DNA from: Paralvinella palmiformis
Taxonomy: Eukaryota > Annelida > Polychaeta > Terebellida > Alvinellidae
DNA: 64,000 nucleotides
NCBI GenBank assembly: GCA_025642065.1
Contig: JAODUP010000114.1
Coordinates: forward strand, 398,501 to 462,500
Reading direction: 5' to 3'
Of this stretch, positions 14,601-22,679 are shown one piece after another. The position numbers and the translations under genes were made by a program. The notes beneath the pieces were generated by a model that was given only the letters and a program-made list of their open reading frames with translations, was not told the DNA's origin and made no database searches. The first letter of the stretch is position 1; every line of letters starts with the position of its first letter.

Positions 14601-15806
14601 AATGCGGAGAATTCCTCCGAGGTTTCCCCCGGAGCTGTGGAATGTGCATGTGACAACTATGCACGGTGGATCGAGAAGTAACAACATTTGCCGCAGGGGG
14701 TTATGTCCGCAGGGGTTATGACCGGCTACCGCTGGTAGGAGGGTGGTATTGGCTAAATGATAATGATATTTTTAATGATGATAGGTTTGTTTACTACCCA
14801 CGGAGTGTCACCTGATAGACCTCCTGATGAAGTTGGCGGAGGTGGAGGGAAAGTTGGTGATCTAGTCATCACCTGGAAGGTCAGTAGAGGTCAACCACAT
14901 CTTGTCAGATCAGAATCGTAAAATAGTTCTCAGGCTGGAAATATAATTATTAAATTAGCCAAATATAGAACTGCTGTTAATTTGGTTCCATAACAGATCT
15001 GATGTTGAAATATCATAATGTCGTGAGTAATTGTTTGAAATTATTTCGCTCAAGAAGCACCTCAGTATCACCATTTTATCATATCTTTATTCAATAGTCT
15101 ATCTATAATGTGAACTTAAATAGAACACAGATGAGTTTATATGTCAGTTCAATGCTAAGGTTTGAAATTTACATCATGACAAAAATAGTTTTACATAATT
15201 GTCATTGAACTGACATATAAACTCATCTTAAAAGGCTGTTATTTGTTATTATAATTATTTGTCTGGTATATGTTCCCTAATATTACTCTCCTGTCATAAG
15301 TACAATGACTGACTTGAAATGTTCGGTCTAGAACTTTTTTTTCAATCTTGATTTTAATTAGTATTAAATTTATCATATTGATAAAGAACGCTATACTGAT
15401 TATGGTATTATTATTATTATTATTATTATTATTAGCCATGACGATAGTAGCCATATTGTATTGCTTCCTAGACTGGTTGGGGGAGGGGGGCAGTCTGAAC
15501 CTTTGCTTAACAAAATTATGAATTCCTTAGTGTGTGTTTTAGCTGTGTATAATAAGGCACAGGCACAGAGAATCTCGAACCGTGAATTCAAACTCTGGAC
15601 GTTTCTTCAGGGGACTGAATCCAGAGTGGTGACTTTTCTTGCTGAGACATGTGTAATGTCTCACCAGTCCCTTTTTTAAGCCGCCAAGCAAAAACAAAAA
15701 GTGAATCACCTACAGCCGTGGAGTTTGGTTGTAAAACACCCAAGTCAGATCACGGCAGTAGTGAGAATGTTTAGCTTAATTATCTAAGCAGCCCTGTTTA
15801 TAGCTA

Positions 15807-15856
<50 letters not shown>

Positions 15857-16224
15857 CGTGCACGCGTGCGTATGTGTGCGCGCGCGCGCATGTTTGCCAC
15901 ACTCAAGGAAGGGGTCTCCCAGTCACAGTTGTGTGAATAGATGACAAAGTATAACACACACCGAGTAGAGATTTGTTTATTTGGTTTTCCCCTGTTTAGC
16001 CATTACCTGAATGGGAACATAATGGGCCAGGATTTGGATACAGAGTGTTCTTAAAGAATGCTGGAGATGATGAATGGGATGAGGACGATGTGAGTAATAT
16101 AATTACTGAGTTGTAGAGTAATTTTGGTAAACAAATACTAAAAATACATTTCCAGGTAAATGTTTGAAGATGAAAAATATTAAACTAAATTTATCATTTC
16201 TATCATAAGAGCTAATACTGTTAA

Positions 16225-16272
<48 letters not shown>

Positions 16273-18621
16273 ATGTCCTCAAACAGATCTATATTCCGGG
16301 TAATGTTGGTCGGTATGTACACCTGGTAGGAGCCCAGAATTACTACCTGACGTATGAGATAGCTATCTTAGCTTATAATGACTATGGTCAAGGACCGATG
16401 TCTAGAGTTGTCATCATCCGATCAGCCATGGGATGTACGTCACGTGATATCATACGATCAATACAATAATAAACATAAAAATTGGAATCATCAATTTTAA
16501 TTGGACAAAATAACGTTTCACGCATTAACTGTTTGCGGTATATACTGAGTATGATAACAAACATTTTAAATTTAATTTTTAGCAACTTCTACTTTTATAT
16601 TTATAACATCTATAATAATATTATAGTATTATGATTCTTAGATTTAAAATTTAAAAAAAATTCTTCTGCTAACATTCAGTGGGCGGTTACTAATATTAGA
16701 ATCAAATAATTTATACCTGAGCATATATTTATTTGAGTTTGTTTCTTTTCAGTGCCTAATATTATACCGAAGAATGTTTTGGCACAGCCTCTAAACTCTA
16801 CAGCATGTAGTGTACATTGGATACCCGTTGAAGATAGTAGAGAGAACCTTCGTGGAAAGTTAGGGGGCTACAGGGTGTGTGTGTGTGTGTGTGTGTTAAT
16901 CAAAGACAATGACTGTTCCCTTCTAGTTAATGGCGGAGTCGTTAATAGTCATTGTACAATAGATGTTGCACTTTTATCAGGAACATATTAGAAATATTAT
17001 TTAGGCTTAATCCGTAATTAATATTATTTTCACAAGTGTACAAACCGTACGCTGGGGGAGAGGAGGTATGACACGAATGTATAATTTGTAATATTAAAAA
17101 ATTATGAAAACATACCCATTAAGTGTAGGCTCGCCCTCACACAACAAAGAACTACAAACCGACTACTAGCGCCATCTTTCGAAAGGTATTAGTATTCGAC
17201 AGATGGCGCTAATAGTCGTTCTTCATACGTAAAACAGCAACTTTGAAACATTTAATACAATTTACATGTGTATGCTTTTAAATATAATAAAAAGTGTCTG
17301 TTTATATACTTGTGAAAACGATCAAAACTATGACAGATGGCGCTAATTGTCGTTTTTAAACACAAAACAGCAACTTTGAAACATTTAATCAAAATTTACA
17401 TGTGCTTACTTTTAATATCATAAAAAGTGTAGGTTTATATTCTTTTGAAATCGATCATAACTATGACTGTCCTTTAATAATAATGTCAATACACACACAC
17501 ACACACACACAAACACAAAAACAGAAGAGAGAGCGAGAAGGGAGGGAGAGAGAAAACCAATTTTGTGCGCAAATAAGGCTAAATTGGCTGAATGACCTAC
17601 AACAGTAATGAGGCAAAATGAAAGATGGGCCAGGATTTTAACTACTGTACGAGAGATTTGTAACCAACCGCGCTATCAATTATCTCAGGGAGACGTCCGA
17701 ATAGTCACATATAGCTATATAATCATTATCTTTCCATGTTATGTAATATGGGCATAACATGCTGAGCTACGAAAATAACGCGTACCTACCATATACAAGC
17801 AATGAATTACCCACGTAATCCTCTATCTGTGGAAAGTCCGAAATGCTTATTTCTGCCTAATCCCTCACGTAAAGTCAATATATGATAATAATAATAATAT
17901 GTGACATTTATATAGCGCCACATTCAGCTAGAAGCTGCTCTGAGGCGCTTTACAATATTATTATCCCTGACTCAGACCTGTTTCCAATGAGAATACATTT
18001 GAACTCACAAGGGAGCATACAAGGCATGCTGCCATTATAGGCGCACAGCGTTACTCAAACACATAGCCATTTTTATGGATGAGTGAACCAGTCGCCGCAG
18101 GACGGCATTCCAGCTTACGGAGCCTCGAACCCGCGACCGTTCGGCCACGTGTCCTACGCTCTAACTAACTGCGATATCGTGGCTTGTACCCCATAATTTT
18201 AAAATCGCTTACCTACAAAACGAAGGAATGTGTGTATGGATTGAGTTGACAGAGATTCTCGTTCTAGGTTAGTTACTGGAAAGAGTGCTGTGAGATTGAG
18301 GTTCTCGTTCTAGGTTAGTTACTGGAAAGAGTGCTGTGAGATTGAGGTTCTCGTTCTAGGTTAGTTACTGGAAAGAGTGCTGTGAGATTGAGGAGCAGGC
18401 CCCTCGTGTCACAGTAGAAGGTCAAGCTGACAGTGGCACAGTTATAGGACTGTCTCCAGACACTCCTTATTACTTCGACGTCATGGTATTTAATGAGGCA
18501 GGAAATGGTCCGAAGAGCCAATACTTTATACAGAGAACACTCAGACAAGGTAACGCAGTTTGGATATAAGTATAACAACTATGCCAGCGCCATAACTATC
18601 TTTATAACGCGCACCACGACA

Positions 18622-18718
<97 letters not shown>

Positions 18719-19025
18719 TATACCTAACAAAAGAAATTATAATTTCAATTGATTTACAAGCAGTCCAAGATTCATCCAAAATACTCATATTTGCTATTAG
18801 CTTATAACTCGTTCAGCAGTTACTAGTAAGCTAAATAACAAATTAAGGTAAAAGTAATTAGTTAGAAAGTTAATTAATGATGCAAACATTCTTAAAGCTT
18901 TGGACACCTGACAACACCTGTAGTAATCATGTAATTAGAGTTGCTAGTCAGTGAATGGTCGCCGTAACGAGGTGATTTTTGTGTTTGAGATTGCCTTTAG
19001 CTGGTCAATGTGTGTGTGTGTGTGT

Positions 19026-19062
<37 letters not shown>

Positions 19063-19306
19063 GTATTAACTGTGTCAACATTCATTATTTCTATTGGATG
19101 TTATCTATCCAGCTCCAATAGACATGCCAGTAGAGGTACAGATTGAAAGACGAAGTTCTACAGCAATCTTTATTTCGTGGCGAGGTGTTAGTACGACACA
19201 AGCTGAAGAACCACTCGAAGGATATAAGGTAATGTTAGGCGTGATTATATTGATGTGAACTTGTGTGTGTGTGTGTGTGTGTGTGTCATCAACAGAAGAC
19301 GCTCTG

Positions 19307-19360
<54 letters not shown>

Positions 19361-19895
19361 ATGATACAGCTATATGGTGGCACTGGCTCAGAACAACAAA
19401 ACATATACATCCTTCAAAACCTATACCTCCATTAATGTATACATAATTAAATCAATACATAGTTGAATTGAAGTATATACAAAAACATACACATCTATAC
19501 ATACGTATACCTATACATGTGTTTGAGCCACCCATCAGCCTGTGGGGCCCAAATAATCCACTTTTCGTACGTGACAAATACGTCACGCCCACAGGGAAGC
19601 GGTTGATATAGAAGGTCAATAGTAGATTAACATATATGCAAAATAAATACTTTGACACCGCAATTTACATTCAGCAGTAATTCGTTGTTCCTCAAGGATA
19701 ACCTATACAGAAAAAACATTTCGACACCACAGATGCTGATCCCAGCTCAATTCTGGGTTCGAATAGCTAAACAAATCCTAGCTATATCGAACCTACGGAC
19801 AGAGGTCCGATAGGTTCGGCGTCAGGGTGAAATGTTATACCTTTTATGGGCTCTCTACCAGCGTCGCCAAGTTGTTACCCGATCAGGATTAATGT

Positions 19896-19957
<62 letters not shown>

Positions 19958-20025
19958 GTGTGTGCTGTGTGTTAGCAGTATGGAATAAGGCGCAGATAAT
20001 TTCGAATGCAGTATCCCCCAGTAAC

Positions 20026-20073
<48 letters not shown>

Positions 20074-20679
20074 CGGATTAATCACAGTCTAATGCTGTCC
20101 AGGTTTTGTTTTCCAGGTTCGTTTATGGACGGACGGCGTTCATTTAAAACAAGGAATAGATTATGATGCCGAAAGAGAAACAACTTTGTTTATTGATGAC
20201 TTACAGTCGAATGTTTACTATAAGTTAAGAGTATACGGCTACAGTAGAGGAGGTATGGGTGCTATGAGCTATCCAGCTCTCAAGTTCACGCTAGGTAAGC
20301 TATTGAAGTCCCCCTGATTTAAGGCAAACAACAGCTTAAGGTAGTGGGCGCTTTTTTAATTATAGATTCTGATCTATATTAATTCCCGAATCATACATAC
20401 TGAATCATACAAACTGAATCATACAAACTGAATCATACACACCGAATCATACATTCTGAATGATACATACCGACGCGGACTCGACATTGTAGAGATAGTT
20501 TGTTGTAGATTCTATATAATCCACTTAATGCGTTGTTTGAACAGCGCTAACAGATAACCTATCTCTCTTTTTATATGGAGTTAATATTTTGTTGTTTTTT
20601 AATTAATACAGGTAAAGCGAATCACCTCAGAGCATCTCTTGCCGTATTAGTTTTAGGTTTGTTGTTAACAAGAAGTTGA
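874..20679 (+). CDS. Cont: Contactin with C-type lectin, six Ig and four FN3 domains (5' partial)
   Basis: Contactins are GPI-anchored cell-surface adhesion proteins of neurons and, in insects, septate junctions, where Contactin works with Neurexin IV and Neuroglian. Exons seen: 874-965, 1409-1563, 3464-3577, 4541-4882, 5232-5327, 5714-5926, 7414-7519, 8199-8419, 9128-9415, 9788-10017, 10683-10752, 11181-11383, 11685-11811, 12211-12375, 12811-12942, 14785-14879, 16000-16089, 16287-16434, 16753-16874, 18360-18549, 19113-19228, 20117-20294, 20612-20679. All have AG/GT borders, phases agree at each junction, and the total is 3,561 bases, divisible by three. Domain order is partial lectin, Ig1-Ig6, FN1-FN4 and a hydrophobic tail. 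The signal peptide and first lectin exons are not found, so the gene starts upstream. Family assignment is secure; individual borders could shift by a few bases, and the 8199 acceptor is the weakest. Confidence 0.93.
1938..2280 (+). mobile_element. tRNA-derived SINE, copy 1 (+ orientation)
   Basis: The head resembles a tRNA. An A-box-like TAGCGCAGTTAGTTAGAGCG lies at 1947-1966 and a B-box GGGTTCGAGGCTC at about 1991-2003, spaced as in RNA polymerase III promoters. The body includes an ATGGCAGCATGC stretch and the 3' part reads 'gcgctatataaatataacat', ending in ATT repeats. A second copy in reverse orientation lies at 17882-18184. It sits in the intron between the second and third lectin exons. 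I cannot assign it to a named SINE family. Confidence 0.8.
2573..2675 (+). repeat. Short degenerate tandem repeat (GTGAAGGGTGAATGAAAT)
   Basis: Five or six degenerate units of about 17-18 bases built on ATGTGAAGGGTGAATGAA lie in the intron before lectin exon 3464. The low-complexity minus-strand open frame over it is not a gene. Confidence 0.65.
4143..4228 (+). repeat. GT microsatellite
   Basis: GT dinucleotides over about 85 bases, interrupted once by ATTT, in the intron before Ig1. Confidence 0.9.
4541..5926 (+). CDS. Cont: Contactin exons: Ig domains 1 and 2
   Basis: Exon 4541-4882 encodes all of Ig1: a leader with PRGPDLTTQPQD, the B-strand cysteine in YLDCYAD, the tryptophan in YQWRQ, and the closing motif DDGRYQCSAGNEFG. 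Exons 5232-5327 and 5714-5926 encode Ig2. It starts with YLQDFP directly after FG, the junction typical of contactins. It continues with WASIECSPPAHYPG, then DILYTWYKND, NDGRLYFSEV and DDVGNYYC. In contactins the first four Ig domains fold into a horseshoe used for partner binding. A 25-bp piece of the last exon (5746-5770) reappears inside a microsatellite downstream at 6418-6442. Confidence 0.93.
5410..5540 (+). repeat. Dispersed repeat family, copy 1
   Basis: This stretch (tgtgcgttttagcggtatgt, then gacaaggca) matches the better-preserved copy at 15525-15680 in order: 'gtgttttagctgt.tataataaggca', 'aatc.cgaa.cgtga.ttcaa', 'ggg.actg.atccagag' and 'tgacttttc'. It is translated only by chance. 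It lies in the intron splitting Ig2. Confidence 0.5.
5941..7413. repeat. Intron with AT tracts and a TTTTGTCTGTTG minisatellite
   Basis: At about 6820-7290 a T/G-rich minisatellite repeats a unit near 15 bases, such as GATGTTTTGTCTGTT, with many variants over about 470 bases. At 6362-6470 a CA/CG-rich tract runs into a long AT microsatellite interrupted at 6418-6442 by a copy of exon sequence. Long open frames on both strands here are low-complexity artefacts of the repeat. Confidence 0.8.
7414..9415 (+). CDS. Cont: Contactin exons: Ig domains 3 and 4
   Basis: Ig3 is split between 7414-7519 (VGDTVRLECWASG) and 8199-8419 (VYSWDKV, then VVTIPDITNYDSGIYMC). The phase-2 junction makes a serine. 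The acceptor at 8197-8198 follows an ATT-rich tract rather than a strong pyrimidine tract, so this border is less certain. Ig4 is complete within the single 288-bp exon 9128-9415: SSLVWRCDASGDPPPEYSWL, VLYISNLNSKDDGMYQCVAE, and a closing GELRVL. The compact Ig4 exon with the 'GDPPPxYsWlkNG' turn is very close to contactin and neurofascin Ig4. Confidence 0.92.
9788..11811 (+). CDS. Cont: Contactin exons: Ig domains 5 and 6
   Basis: Ig5 is split between 9788-10017 (FAPNFNKYPL, GNTTLLCQPEAAP, IVWYKDDGLL, MPNGNLFISSVQVSDK) and the 70-bp exon 10683-10752 (GRYRCHVSNDYGEAE). Ig6 lies on 11181-11383 (STFLHCVASYSPEQ, YVWYHADLL) and 11685-11811 (GGLYVMNVQHEHSGYYTC, closing with NLYVL). Both C-x-W-x-DxGxYxC frameworks are intact. 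Ig6 begins with a short threonine-rich stretch (TTTTITTPP), which may be a linker. All four exons are joined by consistent phases. Confidence 0.92.
10486..10585 (+). repeat. GTGTGTTACCAGT minisatellite
   Basis: Five or six units of about 13 bases (TGTGTGTTACCAG with variants) follow a GT tract, upstream of an AT microsatellite at about 10612-10640. They lie just before the acceptor of the 70-bp Ig5 exon. Confidence 0.75.
10830..10920 (+). repeat. Second copy of the AAT-flanked dispersed repeat
   Basis: This partial copy resembles 54660-54735 and also sits directly after an AAT run. It lies in the intron between Ig5 and Ig6. Confidence 0.4.
11521..11642 (+). repeat. AT/CA/AT compound microsatellite
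   Basis: An AT tract, a short unique spacer, a CA tract and another AT tract. It lies in the intron splitting Ig6, just before the acceptor at 11684. Confidence 0.9.
12030..12130 (+). mobile_element. tRNA-like element (SINE head or tRNA pseudogene)
   Basis: An A-box-like GGCCCCGCGGTTAGAGCA lies at about 12038-12055 and a perfect B-box GGTTCGAACCC at 12081-12091. The cloverleaf is poor and the acceptor stem does not close, so this is more likely a SINE head or a decayed tRNA than a working tRNA gene. Its sequence differs from the SINE at 1938-2280. It lies in the intron between Ig6 and FN1. Confidence 0.55.
12211..16434 (+). CDS. Cont: Contactin exons: fibronectin type III domains 1 and 2
   Basis: FN1 uses exons 12211-12375 (GPPSEPAGV, SIVIQWKAAGNNGDPIISYV) and 12811-12942 (MRYNVTNLQAYSTYEIRMRA, ENKLGTSGPSQPT). 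FN2 uses 14785-14879 (SPDRPPDEV, LVITWK), 16000-16089 (PLPEWEHNGPGFGYRVFLK) and 16287-16434 (LTYEIAILAYNDYGQGP). Both domains keep the core tryptophan and the LxxxxxYxxxxxAxNxxGxGP ending of FN3 folds. FN2 has a glycine run (VGGGGGKVG) between its A and B strands. The intron between FN1 and FN2 has been enlarged by a Mutator-like transposon insertion (13062-14741), which does not touch the exons. Confidence 0.91.
13062..14741 (+). mobile_element. Decayed Mutator-like (MULE) DNA transposon
   Basis: The element is flanked by a direct repeat CTGGTAGGAG at 13062-13071 and 14732-14741, a 10-bp (at least 9-bp) target-site duplication of the length MULEs make. Next to it are inverted ends: CATAACTCCCTGCGGACA at about 13081-13098 and, at about 14696-14720, the reverse complement of nearly the same sequence. 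The left end has four or five repeats of a 'cctgcggacataac' motif. Between the ends lies a damaged transposase with a MULE core. The length is about 1.66 kb. It inserted in the intron between FN1 and FN2 of Contactin. Confidence 0.83.
13687..14653 (+). pseudogene. MULE transposase pseudogene, possibly with FLYWCH-like N-terminus
   Basis: The open frame from 14084 reads on through DTWHMDGTFDSAPIIFKQLY, FLSGKSQNTYEEFL, TIVTDFEQACITAV and GCFYHLTQSTWRKIQ. These are the catalytic-core blocks of Mutator-like transposases: the 'W.mDGTF' aspartate, then 'D.E.A', then 'C.FH..Q..wr'. An upstream frame (13687-14080) carries SVKHTVRREKAKSFP and is in a different frame, so there is a frameshift near 14070-14090. 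There is also a TAA within 13800-13825. In related animal elements a FLYWCH zinc finger precedes the core; the first 200 bases could be its remnant, but the cysteines are not clear. It is not functional as it stands. Confidence 0.78.
15129..15228. repeat. Perfect 26-bp inverted repeat (hairpin)
   Basis: The arm at 15129-15154 (starting agatgagtttatatg) is the exact reverse complement of 15203-15228, with a 48-base spacer. The match stops abruptly on both sides. It lies in an intron between the two FN2 exons at 14879 and 16000. It may be a small foldback element or the core of a MITE. Confidence 0.8.
15460..15680 (+). repeat. Dispersed repeat family, copy 2
   Basis: This is the fullest of three similar intronic stretches in the Contactin gene. 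It runs from about ttgggggaggggggcagtct through gtgtgttttagctgtgtat and gaatctcgaaccgtgaattc to gtctcaccagtcccttt. Related copies are at 5410-5540 and 19965-20020. No terminal repeats are visible and the class is unknown. Confidence 0.55.
15808..15892 (+). repeat. GT microsatellite with GC tail
   Basis: About 45 bases of GT followed by mixed GT/GC (gtgcgcgcgcgcgca), in the intron splitting FN2. Confidence 0.9.
16230..16269. repeat. AT microsatellite
   Basis: About 38 bases of AT repeats just upstream of the acceptor of exon 16287. Confidence 0.9.
16753..20294 (+). CDS. Cont: Contactin exons: fibronectin type III domains 3 and 4
   Basis: FN3 uses exons 16753-16874 (LPNIIPKNVLAQPLNSTACS, VHWIPVEDS, LGGYR) and 18360-18549 (VSYWKECCEIEEQAPR, GLSPDTPYYFDVMVFNEAGN). 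FN4 uses 19113-19228 (APIDMPVEVQIERRSSTAIF, ISWRGV, LEGYK) and 20117-20294 (VRLWTDGV, LQSNVYYKLRVYGYSRGG). Each domain is split by a phase-0 intron right after the GYR or GYK C-strand, the classic contactin split. The start of exon 18360 is the third of three tandem copies of an acceptor plus exon start. Only this copy keeps the frame open. Confidence 0.92.
17160..17467 (+). repeat. 134-bp tandem duplication with AGATGGCGCT motif
   Basis: Unit A starts at 17199 and unit B at 17333. Both begin ACAGATGGCGCTAAT and share 'acagcaactttgaaacattt', 'tttacatgtg' and 'aaaaagtgt' at matching places. A third, inverted copy of the motif (actactagcgccatcttt) lies at about 17161-17180, forming an imperfect palindrome with the start of unit A. 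This is intronic, between the FN3-domain exons at 16874 and 18360. Confidence 0.75.
17882..18184 (-). mobile_element. tRNA-derived SINE, copy 2 (- orientation)
   Basis: This is the reverse complement of the element at 1938-2280. Shared parts are the 3' end (tatatagcgcc, then agctagaagctgctc, then aggcgctttacaatatt), the middle (gactcagacctgtttcca, aggcatgctgccattatagg) and the tRNA-like head (gaacccgcgaccg, ctacgctctaactaactgcg). It is shorter than copy 1 by about 40 bases and differs at scattered positions, so the two inserted independently. It lies in the intron just upstream of the triplicated acceptor of exon 18360. Confidence 0.8.
18255..18392 (+). repeat. 46-bp triplication covering a splice acceptor and exon start
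   Basis: The 46-base unit, GTTAGTTACTGGAAAGAGTG onward and ending GTTCTCGTTCTAG, occurs with starts at 18268, 18314 and 18360. Each copy has the CTAG acceptor followed by the first 33 bases of the FN3-domain exon. The copies are identical as far as I can read. Splicing to either upstream copy would run into TAG within about 50 bases; only the third continues as VSYWKECCEIEEQAP. Confidence 0.9.
18625..18716. repeat. AT/CA/AT microsatellite
   Basis: AT, then a short CA run, then a longer AT run, in the intron between FN3 and FN4. Confidence 0.9.
19008..19060 (+). repeat. GT/GA microsatellite
   Basis: A short GT tract followed by about 30 bases of GA, upstream of exon 19113. Confidence 0.9.
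19260..19360 (+). repeat. GT/CT/GT microsatellite
   Basis: Two GT tracts flank a CT tract, in the intron splitting FN4. Confidence 0.9.
19897..20073 (+). repeat. GT and AT microsatellites
   Basis: About 65 bases of GT and, after a short dispersed-repeat fragment, about 45 bases of AT, ahead of exon 20117. Confidence 0.9.
19965..20020 (+). repeat. Dispersed repeat family, copy 3 (short)
   Basis: The stretch gtgtgttagcagtatggaat, then aaggcgcagataatttcga, matches the start of the repeat at 15532-15580. It is caught between a GT and an AT microsatellite and cut short. Confidence 0.4.
20390..20475 (+). repeat. Short tandem repeat (CTGAATCATACAAA)
   Basis: About six units of 14-15 bases, GAATCATACAAACT with variants, lie in the last intron of Contactin. 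Confidence 0.7.
20612..20679 (+). CDS. Cont: Contactin last coding exon: GPI-anchor signal
   Basis: The final exon encodes a short spacer (GKANHLRA), a hydrophobic run (SLAVLVLGLLL), then TRS and a TGA stop at 20677-20679. No cytoplasmic domain follows. A terminal hydrophobic tail after the last FN3 domain is what contactins use as a GPI-attachment signal. The hydrophobic run is rather short and I cannot fix the cleavage site. The acceptor is AATACAG at 20605-20611. Confidence 0.88.
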
Positions 20680-20930
20680 TCCATTGCTCACCTGATGTGT
20701 TATCGTAGAGAAACAGTTTTGTTGTTGTTGTATATAGACTAGTATCACATTAGAAAAATGGCTAAGTAGCTTGAATACGAATAGCGAATGGCCAGATAAA
20801 CTGGATCGGCAGTAATTGGATCTTTTGATATAAAACAAATATGTAACAATGTATATATATCATTTATTATTGCACTCATCGTTGTATTTAATGAGTTCTT
20901 TGATAATAAAATTACTGAAAATGATGACGA
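20680..20930 (+). promoter_or_regulatory. Contactin 3' UTR and polyadenylation signal
   Basis: About 225 bases after the stop codon there is a canonical AATAAA at 20905-20910. A T/GT-rich stretch follows at about 20936-20950, as expected downstream of a cleavage site. This would give a 3' UTR of roughly 250 bases. No earlier AATAAA is seen in this stretch. Confidence 0.65.
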
Positions 20931-22595
20931 GACTTATTTTGTGATTTTTCTAACACAACTAACAACAGGTGTTAATTAAAAAGTGAAAAATCCGGTAATT
21001 ATATTTAGCAACGCACACGCACGCACACGCACACATACACATGTACACGCATGCACACACACGCACACGCACACACACACATATATCTTTATTTCGACAA
21101 TGTTTGCCTTCCAAAACTGAGTTGGTGAGTTAGTTTTGGTCATTTTACTGCGGCCAGTGGCCACAATGAGCCAGATAATTAAGCGAAGAGGAAGATGGAA
21201 CACCCCTCTGCTATATGCTAGCAGCCCTTAATTGCCAAAAACAAATGACTACATCCTTATGGAAGAATTAATAATTAAGAGGTCAAGATTTATAATACGT
21301 TCACACAATACTTTTATTCGCTGTATCACTCCAGAAACTGTAATATTAATACTTCATGTAGTATATAATTGTTAATGTTATTAACTTTCCAGCATCAAAT
21401 TAGCAACATGTTCAAACAAACAGTAATATCATATAAATAATACTGCTGAATTAACATAAAATATACAAATAGTGTGTGTGTGTGTGTGTGTAAAAATATG
21501 GATTTATATTGTCTCATGGGCGTAAACTTTCTTGTTTATATATAGTCAATCAATCCGGAAGATTCTCTGTACTGAATATGTCAAAGTGGTCAACTTTTAT
21601 TGCTTTCTTCGTTTATGCGTTAAGTATATGTATTGTCTATATACATGCGCGCTTATGTGTGTGTGTGTGTGTGTGTTTGAGTGTGTGTGTGTGTGGGGGG
21701 GTAAATATCTACACACTTCGTGCGCGTATCAGTATGGAAATTTTTGATAAATGGCCTCCATCAAGAAAGGGTTGAGTAACACCTATTAATCCATTTCCTT
21801 GTCCAACTAGTTTTGTTTCCACGACGATGAGGATTTGTCGTGAGGAGGGTTCTATACGGAGACAGAAACGTTTTTCAGGATGGTTAGAACTTCTAGACTT
21901 TCTCCGATCAAGCAAAGTGAGTACGTGAGTGAGTGAGTGAGTGAATTATATTTACCTTCGATCCTGGACACATACATTTTGTAAAAGCAAAGAAGATATA
22001 ATCTGGTCATATATTATACAAAGTCAACTCAGATGACGTACGTTCTATTTATTGTCAATATATAGAGAGCTACTAGAAAAATTACTAACTCGTCGTTTAA
22101 TAGGAATAACAAAATAAAAATAAACAAAAATAAACAAATAGATAAAATTATTAAATGATTTTAAAATGATTTAAACCCGTTCCAGTAATTGTATCTCGTG
22201 TTTAATCATACCTCATCATACGTTATTAATTGGTTACAAAAGCCGTGACGTAACGCGGTTTTTTTAACGTAAATCGGACGTAATGCCTTTCCATATAAAT
22301 ATTGTATTGTTTATACATTCTTTAATGTTTTAATGGGTTTTTTAAATTGTGTTTCAAATTATTACAGCTTCTTTTGTCTTTTATTGTTAATTTATTAACT
22401 TAACGTCCTTTTATTATGACGTAGGTGACGTGATTGAGTGACGTGGCGGCGAACGTAATGACGTCCGCTGAACTGAAATTTACACTAGAAAAGTGGCGTG
22501 AAGGTGAATTTGACGTAGACGGAAATGACGTAAAGCGGGGGTATTACTGTATAGTAAGATGTTCACTTCACACATACAAGAACACCGGGTACGGG

Positions 22596-22679
<84 letters not shown>

